In this document: in pieces, positions 33,667 through 45,809 of the stretch
Layout of the letters: every line of letters begins with the position of its first letter
Numbering within the stretch: the first letter of the stretch is position 1
From: Amphirosellinia nigrospora
Taxonomy: Eukaryota > Ascomycota > Sordariomycetes > Xylariales > Xylariaceae
Direction: 5' to 3'
Length of the DNA stretch: 64,000 nt
NCBI GenBank assembly: GCA_004123355.1
Contig: SCHM01000008.1
Location: forward strand, 1,111,501 to 1,175,500
Program-made: the position numbers and the translations under genes
The notes under the pieces: model-generated
What the model was told of the DNA's origin: nothing
Seen by the model: the letters and a program-made list of their open reading frames with translations, nothing else
Databases searched by the model: none

Positions 33667-34725
33667 ATGTCCCACCTAGCCCCGCAGTCTGCGATATTCT
33701 CCCCTTCGATCGCCCGCGCCGCAGCCTCGACGGCAAAGGACTGGGCCTATGTAGATGCCTGGCTGCGACGCCAATACGCGCCCCAGGCCTCTTCGAAGCC
33801 CACCGCACCACCTTCGTTCGAGCGCAACTCCGACACCCTCGAAGCCCTGCTAGCCCTCGTAGTCGCCAACGAAGAGGCAGACGAGGAGCGCCATCGGCTC
33901 GCGCGTCTCGAAGCTGAGGCGCTCCACGAGGTCCGCGCCGTCGAGGACGAGAAGGCCCGGCGTCGGCAGGACACTGCCACACACACCGACGACGCTCATG
34001 GCCATGGCCCAACGCCATCACCGCCGATCCACGGAGACCTCCTGGCCGAGGACCTCCTACAAGCCATAGACGCCGGCCTCTCCAAAGAAGGGCGGACCGC
34101 GCTGGACGCGCTGGCCGATGTCTCGCTCTCGCTGGACGCCGCCACCAACCCGTCGTCTGCGAATCTATCCCACCGATTCGTGGAGCTGCAGGGCCGCGTG
34201 CACGAGGCCGAGCACCTCCTACACCGCGTCGGGCTGCTGCAATCCTACCTCACCCATGAGTCTGCGCGTATGTCGTCCTTCCTCGAAGAGCTGCGTCTGG
34301 GCCCACAGTACCAACTCGCCACCGCCGTGGACGATGGAGACGGAGGCGGAGTCGGAGGACGACGACGGCCAGGAGAAAAGAGCGAAGATGAGCTCGAGCG
34401 CGCCGTCAAGGCCATGGCTTCTAGACTCCCCGAGCTGACGCGCCAAGTCGCCGCCCTCGAAAAGCGCGTCGGCATCCCGCCCCTGACTGTCGAGGAGCTG
34501 AGGCACGACGAAGAGGCGTATCTACACCTCTTGGCTAGGAAGAAGGACCTTGACACCCAGGTCAAAGCCTTCGCGGGCCTGCCGCCCGATGTCGAAGCCG
34601 CCCGGGCTGAGCTCGAAGGGCTCCGCGCCCAGTTACGCGAGGCCACCGAGAGGCGGGACGCCAACTTTGAAATGTTGGTCGAGCGCGAGAGCCCCGTTAA
34701 AGTCAGGACCTCGCGGCGATTCTAG
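33667..34725 (+). CDS. HAUS1-like (augmin complex) coiled-coil protein
   Basis: Single uninterrupted frame of about 352 aa. The start MSHLAPQSAIFSPSIARAAA is chosen over the open frame upstream (to 33484) because the IFSPSIAR...AKDWAYVDAWL segment directly after it is the conserved N-terminus that I associate with fungal HAUS augmin-like complex subunit 1. The rest is largely alpha-helical with heptad-like Leu spacing (about 110-150, 200-260 and 290-345), including RHRLARLEAEALHEVRAVED and RVHEAEHLLHRVGLLQSYLT. Augmin nucleates branching microtubules on spindle microtubules. If not HAUS1, it is a generic coiled-coil protein. No indel, in contrast to both neighbours. Confidence 0.62.
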   Translation: MSHLAPQSAIFSPSIARAAASTAKDWAYVDAWLRRQYAPQASSKPTAPPSFERNSDTLEALLALVVANEEADEERHRLARLEAEALHEVRAVEDEKARRRQDTATHTDDAHGHGPTPSPPIHGDLLAEDLLQAIDAGLSKEGRTALDALADVSLSLDAATNPSSANLSHRFVELQGRVHEAEHLLHRVGLLQSYLTHESARMSSFLEELRLGPQYQLATAVDDGDGGGVGGRRRPGEKSEDELERAVKAMASRLPELTRQVAALEKRVGIPPLTVEELRHDEEAYLHLLARKKDLDTQVKAFAGLPPDVEAARAELEGLRAQLREATERRDANFEMLVERESPVKVRTSRRF

Positions 34726-35150
34726 CCTAGGCTATCGATCGAATGAGCGACCGAGGGACATAACGGCAACGAGAACAGGACAGACGACGCGAGAGAAAGC
34801 AAGAGCCTTAATATATTAGAATTAATAAGATACCCCACCCTCGATGTATGCGCTATGCCCCGGGTATGTTCGCTGTCTTTGTTATACTCGATGTTCTGAT
34901 AACATGGCAAATGACGATTTGCATCGCTCGCTGCCCTAATCTCTGTCGTGCATGTATAATAACCAAAGTATGCAATCTTCGTCGATTTCCCAGCGTTCCA
35001 ACAAGTCGACTTTCGACAGCCGATTTTCAGCTCAGGGCGCGGATCCATGTCAACCTCAACGCTATTGCTGTGATCGCTTCCCGCGGCCCGCGACCGTCGC
35101 TCCCAATCTCCCAAACTGTCTCCCTAAACCCGTACGCTTGGGAGGCGCTG
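34726..35150. other. Convergent 3' flanks of the HAUS1-like and VAC14 genes
   Basis: Short AT-rich gap between two stop codons. Open frames crossing it are shadows. Confidence 0.4.
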
Positions 35151-38100
35151 TTATGGAAGGGTCTTTCTGTGGCACAGGTGGTCCGTGGGGGGAGGCCGCA
35201 CCGTCTCCTTCATCCCCATGCCATCGCCGATGCGCAGCTCGCTAAAGTCCAACCTGTCATCGAAACTACCTCCACCCATCAATCGTTGCGCTCGCCTTGC
35301 CCTTTCTTGCACATTCCTGAACTTTTCGAGGAGCTGATCCCAGCGGATAATGCCGTCTTCGCGCCCCTTTCCTAACCTGTTGGGTCGATCATAGCCAGAG
35401 GTGCTGGGGGCAGCGGCAGAACTAGTGTGAAAAGAATGAGTGTCATGGACGCTTTTCTTACGAGGGGAAAGGCCCCGATACGCGGAAACCGCCTCCGCCA
35501 CTGATCCTTGACGAGAATGCGAAGGCGGTCCGCTACCAAGAGCAGTAGGTGGAGGTACATACGGTCGTGGCCCGGTGTGCAGAAAGCCAATGGAGCTAAC
35601 ACTGTTCAATCTGTTCTTGAGCGCTGCGAAAGCAGACGATTGTGGCAATAGCATAAGGAGCCCGTAGAGGCACTTGTACAAGTACGGATATTTCTCTGGC
35701 TCAAGGAGCTGCAAACGAAGATCTGGAGTATCCATAATTAGAGTGCCGTAAGGCGAGGACGTAGGAAGTGCCGTGCGTGAATACTAACATGTGAATACAG
35801 GAGACTCGATGAGCTGGACAAGTTTGTCGATTTGGATGAGAATATTCACCGTCATCTCGAGCTCCGCGCTGCTGTTGGTTAGCGACGCTTGTCACCCTCG
35901 TTCAGTGGGTATAGTCTGACAAGATTTGCAATAGGTTGTACGCGGCCTCGTATGCTTGTGCAAGCAGGCATAATGAAAACGTGGCTACGGCGTTATAGCA
36001 CCATGACCGGAAAAGGGCGACGAAGAACATCTGCCCGTCCTGTGCGCTTGTTAAATTGCCTGTCTGTGATAATGGGGATGCGAGGAAAAGTTCATATTGT
36101 CACCTTAGTCTCTAAATTTCTTAGACGCTTGCGAAGGTCGGCGAGCTCAGGCGCAGTGATGAGGTTGTTATTGAGATTCTGAACCATGATGCTAGCAAAC
36201 TCAAGATCCTCGTCTTTCTCAATCGTCTCGGCCAATGTACGGTAGATACGTTCCGGGCTTAGGGTCATGCAGAGTTGTCTGATGATCAGATTGCCTCGCA
36301 TCTCCAATAACTTTCTATCGGTAGAGAAAAGCTGTAGGAGACTGACCATGAAATTAGAGAAATAATCATCCTCGCTATTCCTGGATATTTGCGATAGAAG
36401 CTGCAGATCTTTAGTTACGACAGCCTCTGCCGGTCGGACAGGGTTTTGAGTAAAGCTGGAAAAGTGCCGTCATTGAAGGCGACGATCTTTCGCGGTGCCT
36501 TGCGGTGTAGCATGATGAGCCATGTTAGTGCCGCGACGCGCGTAGCCTCGTGGTCATTTAGGAACAATAGTGTCAGCGAATTCACGGCAGCTGCGTAATC
36601 CAAGTCGGGTTGTGGATTCGTCACAGACGTCGCTGGTGTGGGAGTCCGGCGGTGGTGTGCTGGTGTGGGACTACGTAGGTCGACTTCTCGAGCGCTAGAA
36701 AGAGAGGCTCGTCCACTAGTCGTCCCTTCAGTACGCTCCGCAGTGAGAGACGTTAGTATTCGTGTCGGCAGTTGACTAGGCGATGCGTCGGATTCGTCGG
36801 TGAGAGAAACCACGTATTCCATGAGTGAAGTGTTGACCCTGGTTGCAGCTTGACGGATAGGCTCAACACCGCTAGCCATGGCCGGCAGAAGGTGAGCCAA
36901 TATTTTAGGGGTAAAAGGTAATACTTCTTCAGGGCAAATGTCCAGAAACGAGACTATCCACCGTAAACTCTCTAGTAGACCATCTTCCTCTATGTCACGC
37001 GTCAGGTATACTTGTTCGCCCTACCACCAAAATGGAAGAGCACTCACCGAGCTGAGAATCCAAGGTTGCCGTTAGAATCTCGAGGATCGCTTTGTAGTTC
37101 ACCTGTACGTCTTGCCCCGGCACCCAATCATCTTCGCTGCTCACCTCGTCTTCTTCGTCAATGGCTGTAGCTGACCCTATCTCTTCGACATCATCCGGAA
37201 CCATGCGTGCGCTCCCACTCTCGATGGAGTCTTCTCTTTTCCTTTTGCCGTCGCCTTTGGATTTCTTGCTCTCGGCAATCCCCTTTTTAACTCGAGCGAT
37301 TCGCTTGATTTCATTGAGGAACTTATCTAGGCAATTCTGAGTGACAACACGGACGTCCGCGTTGTTGCCGCTCAAAAACTTGAGCAAGCCGCCTAAGAAT
37401 TCTGGCAAGTAAGTCACAAGCTCAAGATCTGGGATAGAATCGAGCAGAGTGATCCAGCCTACGAGGAAGGTCCGCGTAAACGGGTTGATGACCCATATAC
37501 GCTCTTTCAATAGGGGGATAAATCTAGGCAAAGAAAAAGCGGTTGGAGGATTAGGAGGGGTGGGGGATTCTGTTCGTCTGGATCCTTGGGCGCAGGCGGC
37601 GTGGATTCCAACACTGATACGTAGGTAGCGGCTGATTCAGCAACGATATCTTTGATCAGACGATCAAGAAGCTCGGCGCCATTTTTTACAGATAATTCTG
37701 AATCCGCCCCAGCTACACGGGCACAGTCCAGTTAGAGGGCGGACAGCAATAGGGATACGCCACGGACTGCTGATACGCACCTTACATAAGGCGTCAAATA
37801 TGTGATTAAAATACCTAAGGATTTCCCCTTTCGCAACCTTGGCGATATTGTACATAGATTCGCATGCATAATAGCGCACACGGGCGTCCTGGTCGGTAAA
37901 ACATGCGAGCACGGGTGGCACTATGATCTCCAAGTATCTCGGAGCTCCTGTGCGGCTTCATCAGCAAACCGGTGCTCCCAGGGGTGCAGAGGGGGCGGCG
38001 GTGGCGTACCGGGCCCAAGGCAATGGCTGCAGCAGCCAAGCCTATGAGGCCGCCGTTTCGGGCATGTGGTTGATGCACCGCGTAGGCATATTCATCACAC

Positions 38101-38300
38101 AGCTGCTGGATGATGCTCTGAACCCTGTTGTAATCCTTTGCGATCATGTGCTCGCGGATGGAGCGTTCGAGCCTCACAGGATGGTCAGCGCAGTGAAGGG
38201 TAGCCGGGAAGCAGGGTCGGATCAATACATACTCGAGAGCTCCCGTCTTCCTCTTATCATAGAGCTTATCGTTAAGAAGACGTGCAATATGGGGATCCAT
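35151..38300 (-). CDS. VAC14: VAC14, scaffold of the Fab1/PIKfyve phosphatidylinositol 3,5-bisphosphate complex
   Basis: HEAT-repeat scaffold on the vacuole/endosome membrane that holds the Fab1 kinase and Fig4 phosphatase. N-terminus [20 protein letters not shown], intron (38165-38225 approximately, GA|G joint), [47 protein letters not shown], intron, [76 protein letters not shown], and [17 protein letters not shown]. The later part has [38 protein letters not shown], intron to [20 protein letters not shown], then [20 protein letters not shown], intron 35723-35788, and [20 protein letters not shown]. The tail ends after [20 protein letters not shown]. Frame breaks near 37975, 37545 and 36425 are each one missing base. 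Start taken at 38300; the open frame extends to 38339 only with a GTG. Confidence 0.88.
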
Positions 38301-40192
38301 GGCTGGTTTGGGCTTGGCCGGTGTGACTGATGTGCTCACAGAACCATGAACATGCTGTTGGGGAGATTCCCGTTGAAGGGAGGAGAGCTGCTAGCCACCT
38401 GAACGATGGCCAGGGGCAGCGCTAAGACCGGTTATCGGGCGAAACGCTATTTCGTCAGACCAGTGGGAGGCAATGTGCTGTGTGCTGTGAGCTGTGTGCT
38501 GTGTGTATTTTTATAAGTAAATGCCCCGTGGCTAAGCATAGGTGGTGATTGGGTCGGGATGGCAATGGCAATGGCAATGGCCAGAAACGAAATGTAGTCG
38601 TTGTTGATGTGATGATGTCGGGGAGCATGACAAAGCGATGTGTACCTAGGTACTACCTAAGGCAGCAGCAGGAGCGGCGGAGGGGTTGCAACGGCGGCCT
38701 TCTCTACTATGTACAGCAGCTCTCCAGGGCAGAGTTCCAGGGCTCTCTTTCCCAGGCACTTACTTAAAGTCCGCTAACGACTACCTAATTTAGTGGGTAC
38801 ATGCTACCTAGGTAGAGGTGATGGTCCATTGTGGGGGTAGGCTAGGTACCTACCTAGGTACTTAGTCATCCAGTATCTTTCATCTCAGTCCAACTTTACT
38901 GAGAAGGTACCTAGGTAGGTGGTATTTTGAAGGGGAATGCTAGCCCGCCCCAAATGTTGAGCCTCGTTAATCAAGTTAAACCGCCAGTCAGTCAGATAGG
39001 AAGTTAAACCCAAGCAAGAACATAATACAAGATACCTTCTTACCACACAGTTTCGAGTCAGCCACCATAGATAGATCTTCGATGTGTCAGGAGCAGAGGG
39101 AATATCTTTCAAGTCCAACTCCAACTACTAGCCTTTGACAGTGACACCACGAGCGAGAGAGTTATGAGTGAGTGAGTGAGTTATGAGTGAGTGAGTTATG
39201 AGGTGAGTGAGTGAGTGAGTGAGTGAGTGAGTGTGAGACCTACGAGTAATAAGTGACGACTAGGTAGCTAGTCATCACAACTCTGTCATACAGCATGGGT
39301 AAACACATATGCTCTTATAGAGACGGTGTAGGGCCTGTCGTCAGCCGCGAGTTGCATTCCGTTTATAGACAAATATCGCACGCCCTCACCGCCGAGTTCG
39401 AGCCTTACCTATCACCGTCCATACAGTAGGGGACCCTCGCAATGTAACAAGAGATAAGCCGAGATACGGGAGACTTTGATACTAAGTTTTCTCTCGGTTC
39501 ATCGTCAATCCGTCCTCTGAAACCGCACAGTCTTGGTTATCAACACAACAGTCGAGCTTATCCAAGTGCAACGAGAGATAGTTGTAGGGCCTGGTTTGGA
39601 ACGGGGCTTTTCGGTCTCTCCTCACTCTGTGATTAGCCCATCAACCTTATTCCTATGCTCGTTAGAGTCCAAAAACCCCTCATTTGCAATTTCAAATGTT
39701 GGTTTACCGTGTAGGATCGTCATGGTTTCTTTTTCTTTTGTCATCGACCCCCCCCGGGAGTAATCCCTGTATGTTATACATATTATTGTAGGTTCCGTCG
39801 GAGAGGTCGAGCCAACCAGAAGTAGCCAACTTATATGTCTATACATCATCGACATCGAGCTACTCGCCCCCTCATAACTGAAAAAGGATAGGTTTCAGCT
39901 CATGGCGCTAGGAGAATCACAGTTGCAGCCAATAACCAGAGTATTGGAGAGCTCACACAAACACACCCATATAAATATACCTATACTAGAATGGTCGGTG
40001 TGCAGCAAACTGACGGTTGGCATTATCAAAAGTGGTAGACAGTGCAATAAAACCACCAGTTATATCACAAAGATTAGAGAGACACCTATATCCTCTTTCA
40101 ATTATATTGTTGGTGAGGCAGGCCCCGTACATCTACGATACCCTTGTCTTAAAATGCCTAATACTACTAGTTCCCGCGCCAAGGGTATAGCT
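38301..40192. promoter_or_regulatory. Intergenic region: VAC14 promoter, TACCTAGG cluster and GAGT satellite
   Basis: Upstream of VAC14 come a (GCAATG)n tract at 38560-38582, then many TACCTAGGTAGGTAC motifs (38642-38665, 38800-38860, 38907-38920), then the GAGT repeat listed separately. From 39250 on I see only short frames without domains (39533-39763 +, 39622-39855 -). Confidence 0.4.
39164..39234. repeat. (GAGT)n tetranucleotide tract with TTATGA interruptions
   Basis: GAGTGAGTGAGTGAGTTATGA-type units repeat over about 70 bp, the last part a pure GAGT run. Non-coding simple repeat. Confidence 0.85.
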
Positions 40193-40461
40193 TCACACGC
40201 CTTGGGAATCTTGTCTACTTTCCGACTTGGTGTTCTCATCATCTCGCTTCTTCTCCTTGTCCCCATTTTGATTTTCAGAGGACCCTCCTGCTTGCCCACT
40301 CTCATGGGTACTGTCGTTGTTCCGAGCGGTCATTTGAGCCCGTCTAGTAAAGGGATCCTGTCGTCGCGGATAAGGAGGGCGGACAGAGTGTGTGGAAGTT
40401 GATAATACCTTACATTTTTACCTCTGGCTCTTGCAATACGTTGGACAGATTCGTGATCCAT
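40193..40461 (-). CDS. Small seed-maturation-protein (SMP/LEA)-like protein, two exons
   Basis: A 70-residue protein too short to stand out as an open frame. Exon 1 (40414-40461) reads MDHESVQRIARARGKN; a 56-nt intron (40358-40413, GTAAGG..GACAG) joins in phase 0 to exon 2 (40193-40357) starting DPFTRRAQMTARNND and continuing with a hydrophilic Gly/Ser/Glu/Lys tail to QDSQGV. The pattern 'I..A.A..G....FA.RAQ.AA..N' followed by a disordered polar tail is that of fungal SMP-domain (seed maturation/LEA-related) stress proteins. An in-frame ATG 15 nt upstream (MSPRR) is an alternative start. If real, likely induced in desiccation, conidiation or osmotic stress. Basis: splice-site fit plus motif likeness only. 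Confidence 0.55.
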
Positions 40462-41661
40462 CCTTCTGGGGCTCATGTTGATACTCTGAATGAGAAGCGT
40501 TCCTTAGTCCACGCGCAGAAGCGGAATTGTATTTGTTTTGTGATGAATATTCTTGGGGCCGAGAAAGTAGGGTATTAGGTCCAAACACGGAAGGACAGCA
40601 AAGAGAAGGCTGAAGTAAAGCAGTGAAGTCTCAAGGTTGCTATCTGGGGTCCTATATATACACCAATTTCCAACGAAGATTCAGGCTCATCTGGGTGCTA
40701 AGGAAAATGGTTGCTTTTCTTTTGGTCTACGACCGGGGGTATCACCATTTATGGATGTACAAGTAGATACTCGAGCAGCGCGTCAAGTATCCTGACACGT
40801 CATGATGCCATCTCTCTTTAATCGGAGCGAAAGGAAGTTATTAGTCACAGATGTTCCCATGTACATGATAAGGTAGAAAAGAAAACGAGCGTCTGGACAT
40901 GTGCGTCACGCTTCTAGTTTCAACCCGGCACACCGGAACCCTCGCAACTCGCAGAGTGACCTACCAAACGGGCGGGGGTTGACATCCTAGCATTTCCCTA
41001 CCAAGGACCACAAGGGTCAGATCTTCCTACCAAACGCCAAGCCACCGCCAGATACGATGGTCGATGGTTTTATAGTAGTATGGGTGTAAGTGCGGTGGGT
41101 CGTTTAAGAGAAACAATGGTTCCCTTCGAGGAAAAGAAAAGAAATCCTGTCAAGGAAAAGAAAACAAAAAGGGTCCGGGAAAGAAACTAAAATTTGCTAG
41201 TCGAGCCTCACAAGTGGCTCCGGCCATGCATCCTTAAATACAGATTCACAGCTAGTAGACGAACCTTTAATGCTATAGCTATGTTCGGTAGCTTGACATT
41301 GGGTAAAAAGTATGAGACTCTGAATAAATCTTTAGTTCTATATCACAGCAGAGCTTAACCCATCGGGGTCGCGAACAAATCACCGAGCTAAACCTGGCAA
41401 AAGAAGGGAGGATCAGAATACCAGATCTGAACCTAGCCTTGGTGTTCTTCTAGGGGACCTTGAGATCTCGTCACACCATTATGTGATGGCTACAGACTCA
41501 CCGTAATGCAACAGCTCTCCCCTAATGATATATCATGTTCAACGACGTATGCTCCAGACACTAGTAGTTGGTGTGTGTATATGACAATAAGCTTTGGGAG
41601 TATCGGCTACATGCAGAACGAGCTTTGGAATATGCAACCATGTATGTACAATGAGTAAATG
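40462..41661. promoter_or_regulatory. Intergenic, 5' flank of the SMP-like gene and 3' flank of the desaturase gene
   Basis: No coding frame of note. Near 41110-41180 there are GAGGAAAAGAAAAGAAA-type purine tracts; around 40780-40810 a GACACGTCATGATGCCATC segment. Nothing else recognised. Confidence 0.35.
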
Positions 41662-43463
41662 TTATGTCGTGAAATTAATGGCTGTGCCCATGCAGGGTCG
41701 CCGCTTGTAGAAATGACTTGCTGGCACCTTGCCAGTATAGCTGCCTGTCTCGATACTTCGGCCAGCGTCCCAACCACCATTTGTTGCGTGCACAAAGCCA
41801 TACAGTGCGTAAGGAATGCCGACCTCATCGCAAAAGTCTTGGACAAGCTTCTGGGTCCAACGCAGATTGTGACGAGGAATTCGAGGGAAAAGATGATGGA
41901 TCACTTGAAACTGCAACCACCATGAAAGAAGTCTAACCAAGCTGGACAATCGATGTCCATGGGTGCGTAGCATTTTCTGGGGGAAGGACTCATGTGGTCC
42001 CATGTCCGAAGTACTCATCGCAAAATGTGAAAGACAGATTTGAGCATGCACCGGCATTGGAACGACGTGGCTGACCACGAAGAACACGAATCTGTCCCAA
42101 TTGGTAGGCAAAGTCTTGTACATAATGCCATATCCAACCAAGCCAAAAGAAAACTGACGGTGATCTCGAGATAACGGTGCCACCAGGCCGGACCCTTCCG
42201 GGGACCTTGGCCAAGGAAAAGATAGGCCCAGAGAGGTATAGATTGAGGCGGCCGAACGAGCAGAATGTAATAAGAGTAATGCTGAATTCGAATAGCGAAC
42301 TTAGCCATCACATCATATTCCATCACACGATCGTAATACGTCGAGCGTAGGGACTGGAGAAGGCGGTGCGAGACGGCCATGAAAGGCATATGCTCAATAT
42401 CGGGATCGTGTTCGGGCGAGTTTGTGACAACGTGATGAACGTTATGGTTATGCTTCCACCAGCCCAGAGACAGACCACCCAAAAAATCGGCGATGATAAT
42501 GCCAATGACGGAATCGGTGTGGAAGTCGTGAGTGATTCCCATATGACCAGCATCATGGGCTGAGAAGACCAACTGGTGCCAGAATGCCCCCAAGCACATG
42601 GCACTGGCACAATACCAACCCATTGAAGGAGTACGAACGACGCAGCACCGAGGAGGGCATAGCGGCAGCACTCCACAGCATAGGCCCAGTAATTGCATTG
42701 GTAGAGGCCTTCGTCTTTGACACGCTGGTGCAGTTCCCGGTACTTGGACACGATGTTGTCTTGGGTCTCGCTATCGATAGGTGGGTATTCTCTTGTCGAG
42801 CGCTATTTGCTCATGGGTCAGGGAGTTGAGAACTCATGGCCTCATTTTCTGGCTCGACAGGGGATGCCGAGGAAATAGAGGCGGCACTCGACACGGCAGC
42901 AGGTGTACGTCGTTTGCGCAGGGACACATCAATGTCACGGTCATGATCAAAGACGGGAGATGGGGATCGCGATCCAGGGTCGCTAGACGAGGTTATGGAC
43001 GGAGCAGATGAGGCAGAGGTTGAGCAATCCGGGCCGTTGTCGAGGACGTCGTCTGGGCCAGCTTCAGACATGGGCCTGAACTTGCCTCCCTGGATGGGTG
43101 GGATGAAATTGACCCATCTCCCTTCAAACTTCCCTATACGGTACCGATTCATGCGCTCTCGTGCTTCGGCGGAGTGAAGGCTTTAACATGTCGAAGTTGA
43201 TGGTTAGTAGGCAGAGAGCAGCGACGGTGGGAAGATGGGGAGATGGGGAGATGGGAAGCAGAGAAGTAGAGAGCTTACGCAGTCACCTCGTCTGTGGCAT
43301 CGCGGCCGATCATATGCCGGATGGCCTTGTCGCCGCCCGGATGGTACGGTGCCCAGGCATCTGCTTTTATGACATACTGGTCGAGAATGAAGACCATGCG
43401 TCCATCAGCTACCAAACCCTCGATCTCCCTCCTGGACATAGACGGGTACGTCCTCACGGCCAT
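41662..43463 (-). CDS. Cytochrome b5-fused front-end desaturase (delta-8 sphingolipid / long-chain-base type)
   Basis: ER membrane di-iron desaturase that introduces a double bond, most likely at C8 of the sphingoid base in fungal glucosylceramide. The N-terminal cytochrome b5 domain has WAPYHPGGDKAIRHMIGRDA (heme-ligand His in HPGG) and, after an intron (43181-43278), LHSAEARERMNRYRIGKFEG. A Ser/Pro-rich linker follows. The desaturase core has HDAGH (box 1), WKHNHNVHHVVTN (box 2) and QFQVIHHLFPRIPRHNLR, whose QxxHH third box is the front-end signature. The membrane anchor region includes GIIIADFLGGLSLGWW and later tryptophan-rich segments. About four one-base losses (near 42830, 42765, 42640, 42170 and 42010) split the frame. 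Substrate choice versus delta-6 fatty-acid desaturase is inferred. Confidence 0.82.
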
Positions 43464-44262
43464 TCCGTTGAGCTATACGTGTTGAGCGACGGATAACGGT
43501 GCAGCACAACAAACCACAGTTCCCAAGACAGGATGGCTGTAGTTTACGAGGCCATATATTTTATGGGAGAGAAGACTATGTCGAGTAAAAAGAGGGTTGT
43601 GGTGTAGTTGGAAAGGTATGCATGAAGTTTATCAGATGGCCGAGCATGAGCGAGACCAGGGTAGATGGGTAGATGGGTAGATAGAAAAAGCGGTGGGGGA
43701 TGAGGCAGGGGTACCAATACCCCCACATGTTCTCTCGAGGCACATGTCTATGTAGGTACCTAGGTATATATAATGTTTTAAAAAGGGTTTTTATATATAT
43801 CAATTTTTGGTATACTTCATATGCATGGAAGTTGGTAGCATAAGGCGGGGGAAAGTAGTAAGATTAGTTGCATAATAGAAGTCATTCCAGCTGAAGTGCA
43901 GACCTCGTTCTTACATCTCATAACTCTCCCCACAATAGACACACATAGCCTAGTCAAATTTACGTCTCTTAATCTTATCCTATATCGTACTCCGCCCCCA
44001 TGAGTTCTAACATGCACAACTAAGACATAAAAGCGGAATTCCTCTCGTATTGCTGGGCAACAACGTCAGAACTTGAAATTCCTTGTTTAAAATCATCGTA
44101 CCGTGGACCGGGTTCTCTCTGTCGATTTCGCCGTTCCGCGTCCCGTTACTGAGCTTCCCTTAAAAAGCCACGTTAATTTACTGGATTATTATCCGCTCCC
44201 TTGTCTGTAAGAACGGAATATCTCTCGCATGAGGCTCTACAAAAAAGTTAGCGACCACTCAT
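43464..44262. other. Intergenic region upstream of the desaturase
   Basis: Includes a (GTAGATGG)n short tandem at about 43660-43682 and TATGTAGGTACCTAGGTATA at about 43750-43769, one of the TACCTA motifs. Short frames here are stop-limited and unassigned. Confidence 0.35.
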
Positions 44263-45809
44263 CTAACAAATCAAGCCAATAACCTTGCAAGGTGACTCAC
44301 TAGGTCGTTCCTCAATACAGCTAATGCTGTCGCTCGGCGCCACACTGGCCTTGTCATCGTCATCATCGACGAGACCCTTCCAATCCCTCTCCTTAGGCGG
44401 CGGCGGTATCTCCTGTGCGGAGACGTAGTTATGGGCGCGACTCGGCGCCTTCGAACGCGAAGATGACTTTGTCGGCCGTACTGTATTAGCCGCCTTCTCG
44501 CTACGCGCTGACACGTACGTTTCTGGGTTGGGCGGGCGCACGGTGCTACGTCTCGAGCCCACGTGGCTACGGCTACCGTCATCACGCTTGGAGCGCGACG
44601 ACACGTGGCTGCGGGCGTCAGGAGCTTGTGACGGAGCCCTGGAGGAGACGGCTTCCACCGGGCTCTGGCGCTTGAATAGTTCCGCATGTAGCTGGGATTT
44701 GGGGTTCGTGTCTCTCGTCGACCCGACCCGGCTGCGGTGCTCGGCCTCCTTGACACGAGGGGGCTCGGGATCCCGCGTGCTTACGTTGCTCTTGTGCTCC
44801 GCGTCGGTGATCATCAATGGTTTCCGAGGGGGCTGGCGCTTCGGTCGCGTATGCGTGAGTCAGGACTGTTGCGACTAGGGCTCGGACGGTCCTCAACGAC
44901 CTCCCCCACGGGCGGGCTAGCGGGCGGCTGACGTGTCGTGTAAGCGGGATGGGCGTATTTGTTGGATCCGGGCGGATACTGCTCCGGATATCTGACCTTC
45001 TCGACGGTGCGCTCCATCTCGACGTAGCGGGGTTGCTGTTGATCCATGAATGGTTCCGTAGCTCGGCGTTGGAAGGGTGGTGCATCAAATTCCTGGCGTG
45101 GAGCGCGGTCGCGTTCCCTCTTGCTTAATGCGTAGCTGATGCCGGCTCCTATGGCGGCGCCAGCAGCAACAGCGCCTAGCATAGTCCCTACCATGGCGCC
45201 GGTACTCAGGCCCCTCGAGCTCTGTTGCTGGGGAGGAGAGGTCTCGACTGTGGACGAAGTGAAGCTACGGCGTATGATTCTGTAGGATTCGTCCCCGTCC
45301 CTAGGCAGTAATGTGGCCAACCCCGGCCGCGACGGAGCGGCAGAGCTAACGGCAGATCGTGCGGCACCAACCGCCGAGGTAGCCACACCTAAGTTCCAGC
45401 CAAGGATTCCAGTGACCTGCTTGGCTGTTGACTGGGTCTGCCGCACCGTCGAAGGCACATAGATGATCTCCATGACGTTTCCCTCGAGGTCGGTGGCACT
45501 CGCACGGCTCTCGCCATTCGATTCGTCGTCTTCTTTGAGGATAATATGAGAGTTACCTTTTGGGTGCGCCCTCCGCGCAGCGGCGTGGAAGGCAGACACG
45601 ACAGCCGGCGAACTGGCCGAAAGAACTATGCGTGTCGGCTTAGGTGTGTCGGCGCTGAGTTTCACTTCGAAAGTTGGGTCCGGATTGCCGAAAACAATAG
45701 ATGACGGGTTGGCGGATACGAACCGTAGACCGAGAGGCTGACAAACGGCCGAATAGAAGGAGGCGGAGGGGGGGAGGTCTCTGACTTGGACACACGGTAG
45801 AGCCGGCAT
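44263..45809 (-). CDS. VOC (glyoxalase-like) domain protein with transmembrane segment and long disordered tail
   Basis: N-terminal vicinal-oxygen-chelate fold: MPALPCVQVRDLPPSASFYS and ATDLEGNVMEIIYVP (about 104-118), the latter holding the usual metal-ligand Glu position. After a linker, LSTGAMVGTMLGAVAAGAAI with GAGISYAL (about 201-228) forms a Gly/Ala-rich membrane-like helix, unusual for a soluble glyoxalase. The rest is Arg/Ser/Pro-rich and disordered. The frame first stops at 44814, but another frame continues from 44817 with similar composition (DAEHKSNVSTRDPEPPRVK, KERDWKGLVDDDDDKASVAP), so one base is probably missing near 44830 and the protein is about 510 aa. A donor (CCTA|GTGAGT) near 44300 suggests a final small exon past 44230, so the C-terminus is uncertain. 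Function unknown. Confidence 0.6.
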
